Shown here piece after piece: positions 17,536 through 26,988 of a stretch of 64,000 nucleotides of DNA. The notes below the pieces were generated by a model that saw nothing but the letters and a program-made list of their open reading frames with translations, made no database searches and had not been told where the DNA came from. The stretch spans positions 4,650,001-4,714,000 of the forward strand of contig NZ_CP011131.1 of the NCBI RefSeq assembly GCF_001442805.1, in the 5' to 3' direction. Position numbers and translations under genes: made by a program. The number at the start of each line of letters is the position of its first letter. Within the stretch, counting starts at the first letter, position 1. The DNA comes from Lysobacter gummosus (GTDB lineage: Bacteria; Pseudomonadota; Gammaproteobacteria; Xanthomonadales; Xanthomonadaceae).

Positions 17536-18159
17536 ATGAGAAAACTCGCACTTTATGGTGGTGGCGGTTTCGCACGCGAAGTCCTGATGCTGCTGGAAGA
17601 CATGGGCTTGAGCGACCGCGTGGTCGCCGTGTACGAAAGCGACGATCTATGGACCGAGCGCATCGTCGCCGGCATCGCCACGCAGCCCATCGGTCGCTTC
17701 GACCCGGCCACCACCGATCTGGTGCTCGCAGTCGGCAACCCGCAGGCGCGGCGCAGGATGCAATCCTCGCTGCCGGCGCAGACCCGCTACCCGACCTTGG
17801 TGCATCCAGATGCGCGCATCCATCGCAGCAGCAGCGTCGGCGAAGGCAGCATCATTTGCGCGGGCAGCATCGTCACCTGCGACGTCGTCATCGGCCGCCA
17901 GGTCAACCTGAATCTGATCACGACCATCGGGCACGACTGCCATCTGGAAGACTTCGTAAGCACCGCCCCCGGGGTAAACATCAGCGGCAACTGTATCCTC
18001 GGCGCCGGCGCGTACTTCGGCACCAACAGCTGCGTGCGCGAGAAGGTCCGTGTCGCCCCCGATGCGATCGTCGGCATGGGCGCGGTGGTCGTGGGCGATT
18101 TGCCGGAAGCCGGCGGCGTCTATGTCGGCAGCCCCGCCCGCCTCAAACCCGTGCGTTGA
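17536..18159 (+). CDS. NeuD/PglD-like sugar O- or N-acyltransferase (left-handed beta-helix)
   Basis: 207-residue acyltransferase. An N-terminal Rossmann-like half begins with LALYGGGGFAREV (residues 4-16), and a C-terminal hexapeptide-repeat half includes the catalytic-type His in TTIGHDCHLEDF. PglD and NeuD relatives transfer acetyl groups to nucleotide-linked amino sugars or sialic acid. It opens the plus-strand arm of the locus and is 10 nt from gtrA. With the DegT aminotransferase two genes later it suggests an N-acylated amino sugar. The start is the ATG giving the canonical glycine-rich N-terminus. Confidence 0.85.
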   Translation: MRKLALYGGGGFAREVLMLLEDMGLSDRVVAVYESDDLWTERIVAGIATQPIGRFDPATTDLVLAVGNPQARRRMQSSLPAQTRYPTLVHPDARIHRSSSVGEGSIICAGSIVTCDVVIGRQVNLNLITTIGHDCHLEDFVSTAPGVNISGNCILGAGAYFGTNSCVREKVRVAPDAIVGMGAVVVGDLPEAGGVYVGSPARLKPVR

Positions 18160-18169
18160 CCGCACGCCG

Positions 18170-18571
18170 ATGAAGTGGCTCCGCCACACGTGGCAATCCG
18201 ACAAACGACGGTTCCTGATCGTCGGAGCCTGGAACACGCTGTTCGGCTATCTGGCGTTCGCGGCCACGCATCTGCTGTCCGGTGAGGCCTGGCATCCGAC
18301 CGCGACGGTGGTGGTCGCCTACTGCATAGCCCTGCCCCAGTCGTTCCTCACTCAACGGCTGCTGGTGTTCCAGCGCACCCAGGACGATTGGCGCAAGCAG
18401 TTCCTGCGCTTCCTGGGCAGCAACAGCGCGATATTCGCCGCGAACCTCATTTTGCTTCCGCTTTTCGTGGCGGCAACCCGTACCAGCCCGCTGTTCGGCC
18501 AGGCGTTGTTCGTCGCCGGCTCGACGGTCGCCAGCTATCTCGTCCACAAGCATTACTCGTTCGCCGACTGA
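18170..18571 (+). CDS. GtrA family membrane protein
   Basis: 133-residue protein with four predicted transmembrane segments, starting with RFLIVGAWNTLFGYLAF and ending in the TVASYLVHKHYSF motif typical of GtrA. Members are thought to flip undecaprenyl-phosphate-linked sugars for side-branch glucosylation or similar decoration. It lies 10 nt after the acyltransferase and 4 nt before the aminotransferase, and the GT2 that would load the lipid carrier is encoded two genes downstream. Confidence 0.88.
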   Translation: MKWLRHTWQSDKRRFLIVGAWNTLFGYLAFAATHLLSGEAWHPTATVVVAYCIALPQSFLTQRLLVFQRTQDDWRKQFLRFLGSNSAIFAANLILLPLFVAATRTSPLFGQALFVAGSTVASYLVHKHYSFAD

Positions 18572-18575
18572 CTCC

Positions 18576-19694
18576 ATGAACATCATTCCTTTGCTTGTGC
18601 CCCACATGCCGCAAGCCGACAGCCTGCTGCCGTACCTGAGGCAGATCGACCAGAACCGGTACTACACCAATTTCGGCCCGCTCAACGCCGAGTTCGAACG
18701 TCGCATCGCCGCCGATGTGGGCCGGCAATGGCTGCCGGAACAGGTCACCACCGTCTCCAATTGCACGGTCGGGCTGGAACTCGCGCTGCAGGCACTGGAG
18801 TTGCCGCCGGGAGCGCGCGTCCTGATCCCCGCCATCACCTTTGCGGCCACGGTGACCTCGGTGATCCGGGTTGGGATGACGCCGGTGCTTTGCGACATAG
18901 ACCCTGATCGCTGGCTGCTGAGCCCGCAACTGGCCCGCGCGGCCGTCGCCGGCGGCGGCATCGACGCAGTCATTCCGGTCTCGACCTTCGCCTGCCCGCA
19001 CGATACCGACGAGTGGGACGCTTTCGTCCGCGACACGTCGGTAGCGGTGGTCGTGGACGCGGCCGGCGCCTTCGGCAACCAGGCTCCGGGCGAGTTGATC
19101 GATATCGTGTACAGCTTCCATGCCACAAAATCCTTCGGCACCGCCGAGGGCGGCGCCGTGTTGTCGCGCTCTGTCGAGCGGATCGAGCGCATTCGCAAGC
19201 TTTCCAATTTCGGCATCGACACATCGATCGGGATGCTCGATTCCATCGGCACCAACGGCAAGATGAGCGAGTACCACTGCGCCATCGGCCTGGCCTCGTT
19301 CGATCAGTGGGGCGACACCAAACGCGCCCGCCGCGACTTGAGCGCCCGCTACGCGCGCGCGCTGGCCAGCACCTGCCCTTTCCTGCGTTATCAGGCCAAG
19401 CCCGCCGACGGCATCTATCCGTTGTTGCCGGTGCTGCTGCCCGCGGGAGCATCCGCCGCCCGCTGGAGCGAGCACTTGGCCAGTCGAGGCATCCAGAGCC
19501 GCCGCTGGTACTCGCCGTCCTTGCATACTCATCCGGCATTGCGCGATATCGAGCGGTTCGGCCCGTTGGACGTGGCTATCGACATCGGCGAGCGCATCCT
19601 CGGCATTCCGTTTTTCATCGGCATGTCCGATGAACAGATCGCCCGCGTCTGCGCGGCGCTGGCGCATGCATACCTGGAAGGGGAGTCGCTGTGA
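18576..19694 (+). CDS. DegT/DnrJ/EryC1/StrS sugar aminotransferase
   Basis: PLP-dependent aminotransferase of 372 residues that would aminate a keto-sugar nucleotide. The PLP lysine is Lys185 in SFHATKSFGTAEGG, and VVVDAAGAFG holds the PLP-interacting Asp161. The substrate is likely a 4-keto-6-deoxy sugar, which could come from the CapD-like SDR at 24768-25997 or from the Gmd product. It overlaps the next gene by GTGA. Confidence 0.92.
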   Translation: MNIIPLLVPHMPQADSLLPYLRQIDQNRYYTNFGPLNAEFERRIAADVGRQWLPEQVTTVSNCTVGLELALQALELPPGARVLIPAITFAATVTSVIRVGMTPVLCDIDPDRWLLSPQLARAAVAGGGIDAVIPVSTFACPHDTDEWDAFVRDTSVAVVVDAAGAFGNQAPGELIDIVYSFHATKSFGTAEGGAVLSRSVERIERIRKLSNFGIDTSIGMLDSIGTNGKMSEYHCAIGLASFDQWGDTKRARRDLSARYARALASTCPFLRYQAKPADGIYPLLPVLLPAGASAARWSEHLASRGIQSRRWYSPSLHTHPALRDIERFGPLDVAIDIGERILGIPFFIGMSDEQIARVCAALAHAYLEGESL

Positions 19695-20614
19695 ACAAGG
19701 TGACCTACGTCATTCCCGTCTACCATAACGAAGGCTCGATCAAACGCACCTGGGAGGCGATCGTCGCGCTGTACCGGGACGGGCCGCTGGCCGCGCACCA
19801 GTACGAGATCATCTTCGTCAACGACGGGTCCAAGGACGGTTCGCAGGCCGAGATCGAGGAAGTGGCGCGGATGGACCCCAACGTGCGCCGCATCCGTTTC
19901 AGCCGCAATTTCGGCCAGTTGGCAGCGATCGTGGCGGGCTATCGGCACGCCAGCGGCGATGCGATCATCAACATGTCGGCCGACCTGCAAGATCCGGCGG
20001 AGCTGACCGCCGACATGGTCAACAAATGGCTGGCCGGCTCGGAAGTGGTGGTGGCCTTTCGCGAGGATCGCGAAGACTCTTTCGGGGCCAAATTCTTCTC
20101 CCGTCTGGCCTACGGCGCACTGCGGGCGTCCAACCCGGACATCCCGGCCGGCGGCTTCGATTTCGTGTTGATGAGCCGTCGCGCGCTGGAGTTGTTTCTC
20201 AGCTACCGCGGGCGCAATCGTTTCTACCAGGGCGATGTGATCTGGGCCGGCTTGACTACGACCTACCTGCCCTACGTGCGCCGCAAGCGCGAAGTCGGCA
20301 AGTCGCAGTACAACTTCAGCAAGAAGATGAAACTGTTCTACGACTTCCTGCTCGACGGTTCCTACCTGCCCATCCGCATCATGTCCATGTGCGGCGCGAT
20401 CTTCGCCCTGCTCGGAGTGGCCTACGCGGCGGTCATCGTCGTCGCCTGGACGATGCACGCCACGCCCTTCACCGGCTGGGCGCCGATCATGGTCGCGTTG
20501 CTGGTCATCGGCGGCATCCTGATGTTCATGCTGGGCATCATCGGCGAGTACCTCTGGCGTATTCTCGACGAGATCAAAGACAAGCCTTTGTACGTAATCG
20601 ACGAACAAAAGTAA
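19691..20614 (+). CDS. Family 2 glycosyltransferase, polyprenyl-phosphate type (DPM1/GtrB-like)
   Basis: 307-residue enzyme with an N-terminal GT-A domain (VIPVYHNE, FVNDGSKDGS and the metal-site motif SADLQDP) and two C-terminal transmembrane helices (about 233-258 and 268-290). This architecture attaches one sugar to undecaprenyl phosphate. Start is GTG at 19691, overlapping the aminotransferase stop. Together with GtrA it could form a lipid-linked sugar flipping pair. Confidence 0.9.
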   Translation: MNKVTYVIPVYHNEGSIKRTWEAIVALYRDGPLAAHQYEIIFVNDGSKDGSQAEIEEVARMDPNVRRIRFSRNFGQLAAIVAGYRHASGDAIINMSADLQDPAELTADMVNKWLAGSEVVVAFREDREDSFGAKFFSRLAYGALRASNPDIPAGGFDFVLMSRRALELFLSYRGRNRFYQGDVIWAGLTTTYLPYVRRKREVGKSQYNFSKKMKLFYDFLLDGSYLPIRIMSMCGAIFALLGVAYAAVIVVAWTMHATPFTGWAPIMVALLVIGGILMFMLGIIGEYLWRILDEIKDKPLYVIDEQK

Positions 20615-20673
20615 TCGTCCCCGTCGCGGACGTGCCCGCGAACTATGCGTCGAACGAGTCCTTACCCGCATCC

Positions 20674-22824
20674 ATGAGTCGCCTCGCCTCCTCATCCTTG
20701 CAGCCCGGCCGGATCGCGACGATCAACCTCGTCGCCTGCCTGGTATCCATCCTGATCGCCGTGATCGCCTGTCGGTACGGCGTAGGCATGACCTACGGCC
20801 GCGCGGACGTACCGTTCATGTACGAAGGCGACGCGTTGCAGTATTCCTATGTGCTGGAAGCGCAGAAGGCGGGCAGCGTATCGCGCATCGATCTGGCCGG
20901 CGCGCCGATCGGTACGGATCATCTCGACTTCCCCAACGCCGACTACGCCAATCACGTCATGGCCAACGCGGTGGCGGCGCCCGGCGATTTCGGCCCTCGC
21001 TACAACCGCGTCTACCTGCTGGGCGTGGCGCTGACGGCGCTGGCCGGTTTCGCCGTCGCCAGACGGCTCGGCATCGGCCTGGCGCTGTCGGTCGCGGTAT
21101 CGATCGCGTTCTCGGTGCTGCCGTTTCATTTCCTGCGCGAGCAGCATCTTTACTACAACAACTATTCCGCGTTGGCGCTGGCGCTGCTAGTCGCGACCTG
21201 GACTTATCTGCCCGCCGATCCGAACGCACCGGAACGCTCCCGAGCGCGACGGTGGGCCTCGGTCGCCGCGCGCACCGCGATCCTGATCTGGATCGGCAGT
21301 ACCGGCATCTATTTCGGCTTTTTCGCCTGCGTGCTGATCGGCGCCGCCGGCACGCTCGGCTACCTGCAGTTCCGGGCCGCTTCGAGTTTGCGCAGGATGC
21401 TGTTGTCGATCGCGGTCATCGCCCTGTGCACCTCGCTGCAATTGCTGCCGACCATGTTGTATCGCATGGAAAACGGCAATAACGACCGGGTCGCCGTGCG
21501 GCGGGTGTCCGAAACGGAAATCTTCGGGCTGAAGATCGCGCAGATGTTGCTGCCGGTGCCGGGCCATCGCTTCGACCCGTTCGCCCGGCTCAGGGAAAAA
21601 TACGATGTAGTGGCGCCGCTGAAGACGGAAAACTCCAGCGCCGGCCTCGGCCTGGTCGGCTCGGCCGGCTTCTGCCTGGCGTTGCTGGTGCTGCTGGTAC
21701 CGGCGCTGCGCCGCCGCTTGCCGCAGCAGGCGCAGTTCGCCGCGATGACGGTCGCGATCATGACCTTCTTCGCGACCATCGGCGGCTTCGCCACGCTGTT
21801 CTCGCTGATAGTCTCGCCGGATATCCGCGCGGTGAATCGCGTCTCGCCGCTGATCGGCTTCGCCTCCCTGATCGTATTGGCCTATGTCGTACAGACGGCG
21901 GCGGCGAGCTACAACCGGCGCTGGCTGGCGCCGCTGGCCGCCGTGCTGATGGTGCTGATCGCGATTCCGGATCAAATGCCCGACCGGCGCCGGATGCTCA
22001 AGGAACGCAGCGCCACGGCCATCGCCCATTTCGATGCCGACCGCAAATTCGTGGCCGACCTGCGCAAGCAACTGCCGCCCGGCGCCAGCGTGCTGCAATT
22101 GCCGTTCTTCGAATACCCGGAGACCGATACCCCGCTCCCCAGCTACATCCAGCTTCGCAACCAACTGCACGGACTCGACCTGCACTGGACGTATGGCGCA
22201 ATGAAGGGACGCGCCGCGTCGAACTGGCTGACCCTGCTGAGCATGCGACCGGCGGCCGAAGCAGTGCGCCTGTTCGACTCCGCCGGTTTTGCCGGAGTCG
22301 TAGTGGACGAACGCGCTCGCACGCCGTGGATCGACGAATTCCTGCGCGAGCTCGCCGCGATACATTCGCTTACCACCGTGACGTCCGGCGACGGGACGCA
22401 GACGGGTTACGCCCTGAAGACTCCGATCGCCGCCGCGCCAGCGCTATTGCTGGCGCCCGAACAGGGCTGGTACCCGCCGGAAGACCAAGGCGGCGGCAAA
22501 TCGCTGATCTGGTCGTCGGGCGACGCGTCCATCCGCATCGCCGCGGTGGCCGGCGGCGTTTCCGGCTGCGCACTGGACCTGGAGCTGGGAACCCTCGTTC
22601 CGCGTCGTGTCGAGGTGTGGGTGGATGGCGCCCAGACCACGCAAGTTGAAATCCGTCCCGAAGCGCACGCGCATCTGACGCTACCCGTGCCCAGACAGGG
22701 GGCCACGGTGCGGCTGAAGACCATGCCGGCCACCACCGCCAACGCTGGCGATCCACGCCCTGTTTCCTTCTCGCTATTGCTCGCCGATCCGGTCTTATGC
22801 GGCGGAGCCGGAAGCCGTCGTTGA
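20674..22824 (+). CDS. Large polytopic membrane protein, possible GT-C glycosyltransferase
   Basis: 716-residue protein with about ten to twelve transmembrane segments in residues 10-440 and a soluble C-terminal region of about 270 residues. The first periplasmic loop contains acidic residues (MYEGDALQYSY), as in GT-C enzymes that use polyprenyl-phosphate sugars, and there is an aromatic-rich loop HLYYNNYSALAL. It follows the GT2 by 59 nt and may transfer the sugar that GT2 and GtrA present. No precise family could be assigned. Confidence 0.65.
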   Translation: MSRLASSSLQPGRIATINLVACLVSILIAVIACRYGVGMTYGRADVPFMYEGDALQYSYVLEAQKAGSVSRIDLAGAPIGTDHLDFPNADYANHVMANAVAAPGDFGPRYNRVYLLGVALTALAGFAVARRLGIGLALSVAVSIAFSVLPFHFLREQHLYYNNYSALALALLVATWTYLPADPNAPERSRARRWASVAARTAILIWIGSTGIYFGFFACVLIGAAGTLGYLQFRAASSLRRMLLSIAVIALCTSLQLLPTMLYRMENGNNDRVAVRRVSETEIFGLKIAQMLLPVPGHRFDPFARLREKYDVVAPLKTENSSAGLGLVGSAGFCLALLVLLVPALRRRLPQQAQFAAMTVAIMTFFATIGGFATLFSLIVSPDIRAVNRVSPLIGFASLIVLAYVVQTAAASYNRRWLAPLAAVLMVLIAIPDQMPDRRRMLKERSATAIAHFDADRKFVADLRKQLPPGASVLQLPFFEYPETDTPLPSYIQLRNQLHGLDLHWTYGAMKGRAASNWLTLLSMRPAAEAVRLFDSAGFAGVVVDERARTPWIDEFLRELAAIHSLTTVTSGDGTQTGYALKTPIAAAPALLLAPEQGWYPPEDQGGGKSLIWSSGDASIRIAAVAGGVSGCALDLELGTLVPRRVEVWVDGAQTTQVEIRPEAHAHLTLPVPRQGATVRLKTMPATTANAGDPRPVSFSLLLADPVLCGGAGSRR

Positions 22825-22963
22825 TCCTGTGTTTCGATGATCCGGCTTTGCTTCAAGCCGCGGTGGCAACTGAAACGGTGCCGCGCTGTGCTTGGCGCCG
22901 ACGCGCTTCTCCATAATCGCGGCAGGTCCTGCGGCGGCGATCAACATTCTGAGTGCAGCAACG

Positions 22964-23431
22964 ATGAATCCGCTCGATGCCGACTTTCCCAAGAAACGTA
23001 TCTCCGCCGGCGGCCTGATCGGCGGCCGCGACGGCCGGCTGCTGATCGTCAAACCGTCCTATCGCGAGCACTGGCTGTTGCCGGGCGGCGTGGTCGAAGC
23101 CGACGAATCGCCCGAGCAGGCGCTGCGCCGGGAAATCCTCGAAGAAATCGGCGTGCGCGTGCGGCCGCGCCGGCTGCTGTGCATCGACTATCTCAGCGCA
23201 AGCACGCAGTACGGCGAAAGCCTGCATCTGCTGTTCGAGTGCGAACCGCTGACGGATGCGGTTGCGCAAGCGATCCGCGTCGATGGGATCGAACTGCTGG
23301 AATTCCGCTGGTGCGAACCCGAGCATGCCTATGCGCTGCTGGTGCCCAGCATCGCCAAGCGCCTGCGTTCGCTGGCCCCCGACGCCTCGGCGCCGGCGTA
23401 TTTCGAGAACGGCGAACCGCCGCCGGCCTAG
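22964..23431 (+). CDS. Nudix hydrolase
   Basis: 155-residue pyrophosphohydrolase. The complete Nudix box (G-x5-E-x7-REUxEExGU) starts at GGVVEADES and ends at REILEEIGV. In an O-antigen locus it may hydrolyse a nucleotide sugar, but the substrate is unknown. The 139-nt gap upstream suggests a separate promoter. Its stop is only 7 nt from the stop of the convergent SMR gene and no terminator is visible between them. Confidence 0.88.
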   Translation: MNPLDADFPKKRISAGGLIGGRDGRLLIVKPSYREHWLLPGGVVEADESPEQALRREILEEIGVRVRPRRLLCIDYLSASTQYGESLHLLFECEPLTDAVAQAIRVDGIELLEFRWCEPEHAYALLVPSIAKRLRSLAPDASAPAYFENGEPPPA

Positions 23432-23438
23432 TCGCCGC

Positions 23439-23804
23439 TCAGTTGCGACTCAACAGCACCACGCCGATGAAGATCAGCCCGATCCCGAGCAGACCCATCG
23501 TGCTGAGCTGTTCCTTGAGGATGAACACTGCGCACAGGCTCGACCCGGCGAGGCTCAGGCCGATCGCGATCGGATAGGCGATGCTCAGCGGCGCGCGCGC
23601 GAGGATGATCATCCAGGTCAGGAAGCTGACCACGTACATGGTCGCGCCCGTGCCGACCCACAGCGCGTGGATGTTGAAGATCTGGTGCTGCTGGTCCCAC
23701 GCCGCCTTGAACGAAGGCAGGGCGTACTTGACCAAGACCATGCCGCCCACGCTGAGGACGGTATAGATCAGGAACAGCAACGGCATCAGCAACTCTTTGA
23801 ACAT
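23439..23804 (-). CDS. SMR/EamA-like small membrane transporter
   Basis: 121-residue protein with four hydrophobic helices, resembling EmrE-type and ArnE/ArnF-type proteins. In polysaccharide loci such proteins can move polyprenyl-linked sugars across the membrane. It lacks an obvious EmrE-like Glu in the first helix (FLIYTVLSVGGMVLVKYAL), so drug/proton antiport is less likely. It is the last gene of the minus-strand arm, 71 nt after the methyltransferase. Confidence 0.75.
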   Translation of the reverse strand: MFKELLMPLLFLIYTVLSVGGMVLVKYALPSFKAAWDQQHQIFNIHALWVGTGATMYVVSFLTWMIILARAPLSIAYPIAIGLSLAGSSLCAVFILKEQLSTMGLLGIGLIFIGVVLLSRN

Positions 23805-23875
23805 CGTCCCGGTACTCGCGTTTGCCCGCGAAAGCCGGGCGCGTCAAAGCGCCCCGCCCTCGCCGCGGCCGGCGG

Positions 23876-24781
23876 TCAGGCCTTGCGGCGCGCCACCACG
23901 AACATGATGTCGAACAGATTCATCGATATCGACAGATCGAAAATCCGCCATTTGGCGATACGCCGATACAGCCCGCCCCAGCCCAGGCGCAGGTCGAGAA
24001 TGAAGTGCAGGATCGAACGCAGGTCGCGCGCGTTGCCCGGATGGCTGACGTGCACCACTTCGAAACCGTTGCGTTCGAGCATGCGCCGCAGCGTCGCCAC
24101 CGAGAAATAATGCAGGTGGGTCGGCGGATGGATCATGCGCCAGTGCTTGCCGCGCATGCGCGCGTTGAGGCTGTCTATGTCGCCGGTGGTGATGGCGATA
24201 TGCCCGCCCGGCAGCAGGTCGCGCTGCGCCTTGTGGATGAACAAGTCCGGACGCGGCAGATGCTCGACCGTGTCCCACATCGCCACCAATCCGACCCGCG
24301 GCTCGACGAGGTAATCGGAATAACTGCCGGCGATCGCGTCCACGCCCTTGTTGGCGCGCGCGTGTGCGACCGCGTCGGCGGAGATGTCGATGCCCTTGGC
24401 CGAAGCGACGTCGCCTTTGACTTCGTCGAGAAAGAAGCCGTAAGCGCAGCCGACCTCGAACACGTCGGTTTTCGAAAGGTTCGGGATCAACTGCTGCAGC
24501 GTCTTGATGCGGCGGCGGAAGTTGTCCTTCAGGCTGTCTTCTTCCGAGACGTAGTCGCGGTATTCCTCGCCGTGGAAATAGTCTTCGCCGTACAACGCCG
24601 CCAGCGCCTCATCGGACATCGCCAGATCGGCGGTGATGAAGCCGCAGCTTTTGCACTGCTTGAGTCCGGGCAGCTTGCACGGGCCGTATTCGCCCAGGCA
24701 GGCCAGGCACAACGCGCCGTCGAGATTGGGCGCGGGCTGGTGCGGGGTCGCCGCCGCAGCGGAAAGTTCAGAGGCGCTCAT
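23876..24781 (-). CDS. Class I SAM-dependent methyltransferase with N-terminal Cys motif
   Basis: 301-residue methyltransferase. The N-terminus has two CxxC pairs (CLAC and CKSC, about residues 25-45), a probable zinc site common in this sugar-methyltransferase group. The SAM-binding region starts at VFEVGCAYGFFLDEV, followed by WDTVEHLPRPD. ATG at 24781 overlaps the SDR gene by 14 nt. It may methylate a sugar or act at C3 of a keto-sugar; the acceptor is unknown. Confidence 0.85.
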   Translation of the reverse strand: MSASELSAAAATPHQPAPNLDGALCLACLGEYGPCKLPGLKQCKSCGFITADLAMSDEALAALYGEDYFHGEEYRDYVSEEDSLKDNFRRRIKTLQQLIPNLSKTDVFEVGCAYGFFLDEVKGDVASAKGIDISADAVAHARANKGVDAIAGSYSDYLVEPRVGLVAMWDTVEHLPRPDLFIHKAQRDLLPGGHIAITTGDIDSLNARMRGKHWRMIHPPTHLHYFSVATLRRMLERNGFEVVHVSHPGNARDLRSILHFILDLRLGWGGLYRRIAKWRIFDLSISMNLFDIMFVVARRKA

Positions 24782-25997
24782 CAAGATTCCTGCCGGTTTC
24801 GCGATGTGAGAAATTGGGAATGGCCGACTCGATCGCCGCCACGATAGCGCGTTTATCGAGGGTTCCATCGACGCTGTTGACCGCGTTTTCCAGCATCGAC
24901 ACCACGCCGTCGGAAATCGCCCGGCTGCGCAGATGGCGCACCGCGCCGAGCGTGCTCAGGCCGGTATCGACCTGCTGCTCGCCGTGGCCGACGAATTCCT
25001 CGTAAGGCTTTTCGCCGCTGGTGTCGAGCGCGGTGATCAGCAGCGGCCAGCGGCCCTCATCGCGCAGGGCCGGCAAGGCCGCGCGTGCGGCGTCCTCGTC
25101 GTCGAACAACTCCGGCGTGAGCCCGGCGTGTCCCAGCACCCGGCAGGCCACGTCTTCCAGCAGTTGCAGCTCGGCCACCGGATCGAGCTTGGGGAACAGC
25201 ACCTGCTCGTGGCCGCCCAGCAGCGCGGCCAGCGCGCAGATCTCGCCGGACTCTTGCTGCGAAACGAAGTAACGCCGGGTATCGCGCGGCGCCGCCAGCG
25301 GCTGCCCCTTCGACAGGCGGTACAGGAAGCCCTGCAGCAGGCTGCCGTTGGAAAACGCCACGTTGGCGAAACGCGCCGACACCGCCAGCGCGCCTTCGGG
25401 CACGGCGATGTCGAACACGATGTCTTCCATCAAGCGCTTGCTGGCGCCCATCAGGCTGGTCGGGTTGGCGGCCTTGTCGGTGGACACGGCGAAGTAGCGC
25501 GCGCCGTGGCCGTACTGCGCCAGCCAGCGCTTGAAGCGGACGTGGCGAACGACATTGGTGTCGATCATCTGCAGCAGCGAGTACACGTCCTTCTCCGAGC
25601 GCACGTGCTTGAGCGCGGCGAAGTTCATGACGATGTCGTACGGCGCCGACTCGGACAGGAAACGTCCCATCACCGGCGCGCCGTAGTCGATCGGCAAGGT
25701 GCGGAAATCGGCGATGTCCAGGCCGCCTGGACGGCCGCGCAGATCGCGCACCAGCTCGGCCAGATAGTTCTCGCTCTGATCGACCACGTGCAGCGCCGCC
25801 GGAGCCAGGCGCGAGATCAGCATCGTCGTCGACGAGCCGATGGTGCCGGCGCCGCCCACTACCAGGATGCGCTTGCCGGCGACGGCCGCGCGCAGGTCGG
25901 CCTGCCGTTCGTGCAGGTCGCTGGCGAACTGCGAGTTTTCGCGGCGCAGCACCAGGCGGTCGAGCGCGGCCGAATCGATACGTAAGGTTTCAAACAT
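24768..25997 (-). CDS. CapD/FlaA1-like nucleotide-sugar dehydratase (SDR)
   Basis: 409-residue soluble SDR of the polysaccharide-biosynthesis (CapD) type. The NAD-binding motif is GGAGTIG (residues 48-54). The STDKAANPTSLMGASK block has Met183 in place of the usual SDR Tyr, with Lys187 conserved, exactly as in UDP-GlcNAc 4,6-dehydratases of the WbpM/PglF group. It lacks the membrane domain of long WbpM proteins. It likely makes a 4-keto-6-deoxy sugar for the DegT aminotransferase. Start at 25997 was chosen over an upstream extension into the GT2 gene. Confidence 0.82.
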   Translation of the reverse strand: MFETLRIDSAALDRLVLRRENSQFASDLHERQADLRAAVAGKRILVVGGAGTIGSSTTMLISRLAPAALHVVDQSENYLAELVRDLRGRPGGLDIADFRTLPIDYGAPVMGRFLSESAPYDIVMNFAALKHVRSEKDVYSLLQMIDTNVVRHVRFKRWLAQYGHGARYFAVSTDKAANPTSLMGASKRLMEDIVFDIAVPEGALAVSARFANVAFSNGSLLQGFLYRLSKGQPLAAPRDTRRYFVSQQESGEICALAALLGGHEQVLFPKLDPVAELQLLEDVACRVLGHAGLTPELFDDEDAARAALPALRDEGRWPLLITALDTSGEKPYEEFVGHGEQQVDTGLSTLGAVRHLRSRAISDGVVSMLENAVNSVDGTLDKRAIVAAIESAIPNFSHRETGRNLDERL

Positions 25998-26988
25998 GTT
26001 CGGAAGGTCCGGGAACGGTTTGGGCGGCGGCGCCGGGCGAAGCATCGGGGCGCGCGGCGCTGTCGGTGCGAATCAGGTAACGGGGACGGCGCTTGACCTC
26101 GTCGAAGATCTGGCCCAGGTATTCGCCGAGGATGCCCATGAAGAACAGCTGCACGCCGCCGAGCAGCGAGACGAAGGTCATCAGCGACGCCCAGCCCTGC
26201 ACGTCGCTGTGGCCGAACAGGAAATACGCCGCCATCTGCCCGGCCGCGGCCAGCATGCTCAGCATCGCCACGAACAGGCCGGTGATCGTGCACAGGCGCA
26301 GCGGTGTCTTGGAGAACGAGCTGATGCCCTGGATGGCGAAGTTCACCAGCACCGAAGGCCGGTACTTGGACGCGCCCTTGAGGCGGCGCAGCGGCTCGAA
26401 CTCGATGAAGGAAATCCGATAGCCGACCCAGGCGACGATGCCGCGCAGGAAGATGTTCGTCTCCGGCAGGCGGTCGCGGATCACCTGCACCACCGCGCGA
26501 TCGAGCAAGCGGTAGTCGGCGGCGCCGGACTGCAGCTCGATCGAGCCGATGCGCGAGATCAGCCGATAGAACATCGCCGAAGTCGAACGCTTGAGGAAGC
26601 CGGTTTCGTTGCCGTCGCGGCGCATGGTCTGGACGATCTGCGAGCCGCCTTCCCAGGCTTCGACCAGGCGCGGAATCAACTCGGGAGGATGCTGGCCGTC
26701 GCTATCGAGCATGATCAAGGCATCGGCCTGGCAGGTGTCGATGCCGGCCATGAGCGCGGCCTGATGGCCGAAGCGGCGCGACATTACCAGTACGCGCACC
26801 TCCGGGTCGCGCTCGGCAAGCGCGAGCAGGATCTCTTCGGTGCGGTCAGGAGCCGGATCCAGCGCGTAGGTCACCGCGATCGAATAGCGCTCGCGCAAGG
26901 GCCGCACCGCTTCGCGCAGGCGCTCATGGAATTCGAGGATGATTTCCTCTTCCCGGAATACCGGACAGAGAATCTGCAGGGATTTCAT
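25990..26988 (-). CDS. Family 2 glycosyltransferase with two C-terminal membrane helices
   Basis: 332-residue GT2 with the N-terminal nucleotide-binding region (LQILCPVFREEE), a DSDGQHPPE metal motif and two transmembrane helices at about 233-258 and 270-292, as in DPM1/GtrB/CsbB enzymes that charge polyprenyl phosphate. The usual VNDGS is replaced by ALDPAPDRTEE, a variant seen in one subgroup. It overlaps the epimerase by 4 nt and the SDR by 8 nt. This is the second polyprenyl-phosphate-type GT2 in the locus. Confidence 0.88.
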   Translation of the reverse strand: MKSLQILCPVFREEEIILEFHERLREAVRPLRERYSIAVTYALDPAPDRTEEILLALAERDPEVRVLVMSRRFGHQAALMAGIDTCQADALIMLDSDGQHPPELIPRLVEAWEGGSQIVQTMRRDGNETGFLKRSTSAMFYRLISRIGSIELQSGAADYRLLDRAVVQVIRDRLPETNIFLRGIVAWVGYRISFIEFEPLRRLKGASKYRPSVLVNFAIQGISSFSKTPLRLCTITGLFVAMLSMLAAAGQMAAYFLFGHSDVQGWASLMTFVSLLGGVQLFFMGILGEYLGQIFDEVKRRPRYLIRTDSAARPDASPGAAAQTVPGPSEHV

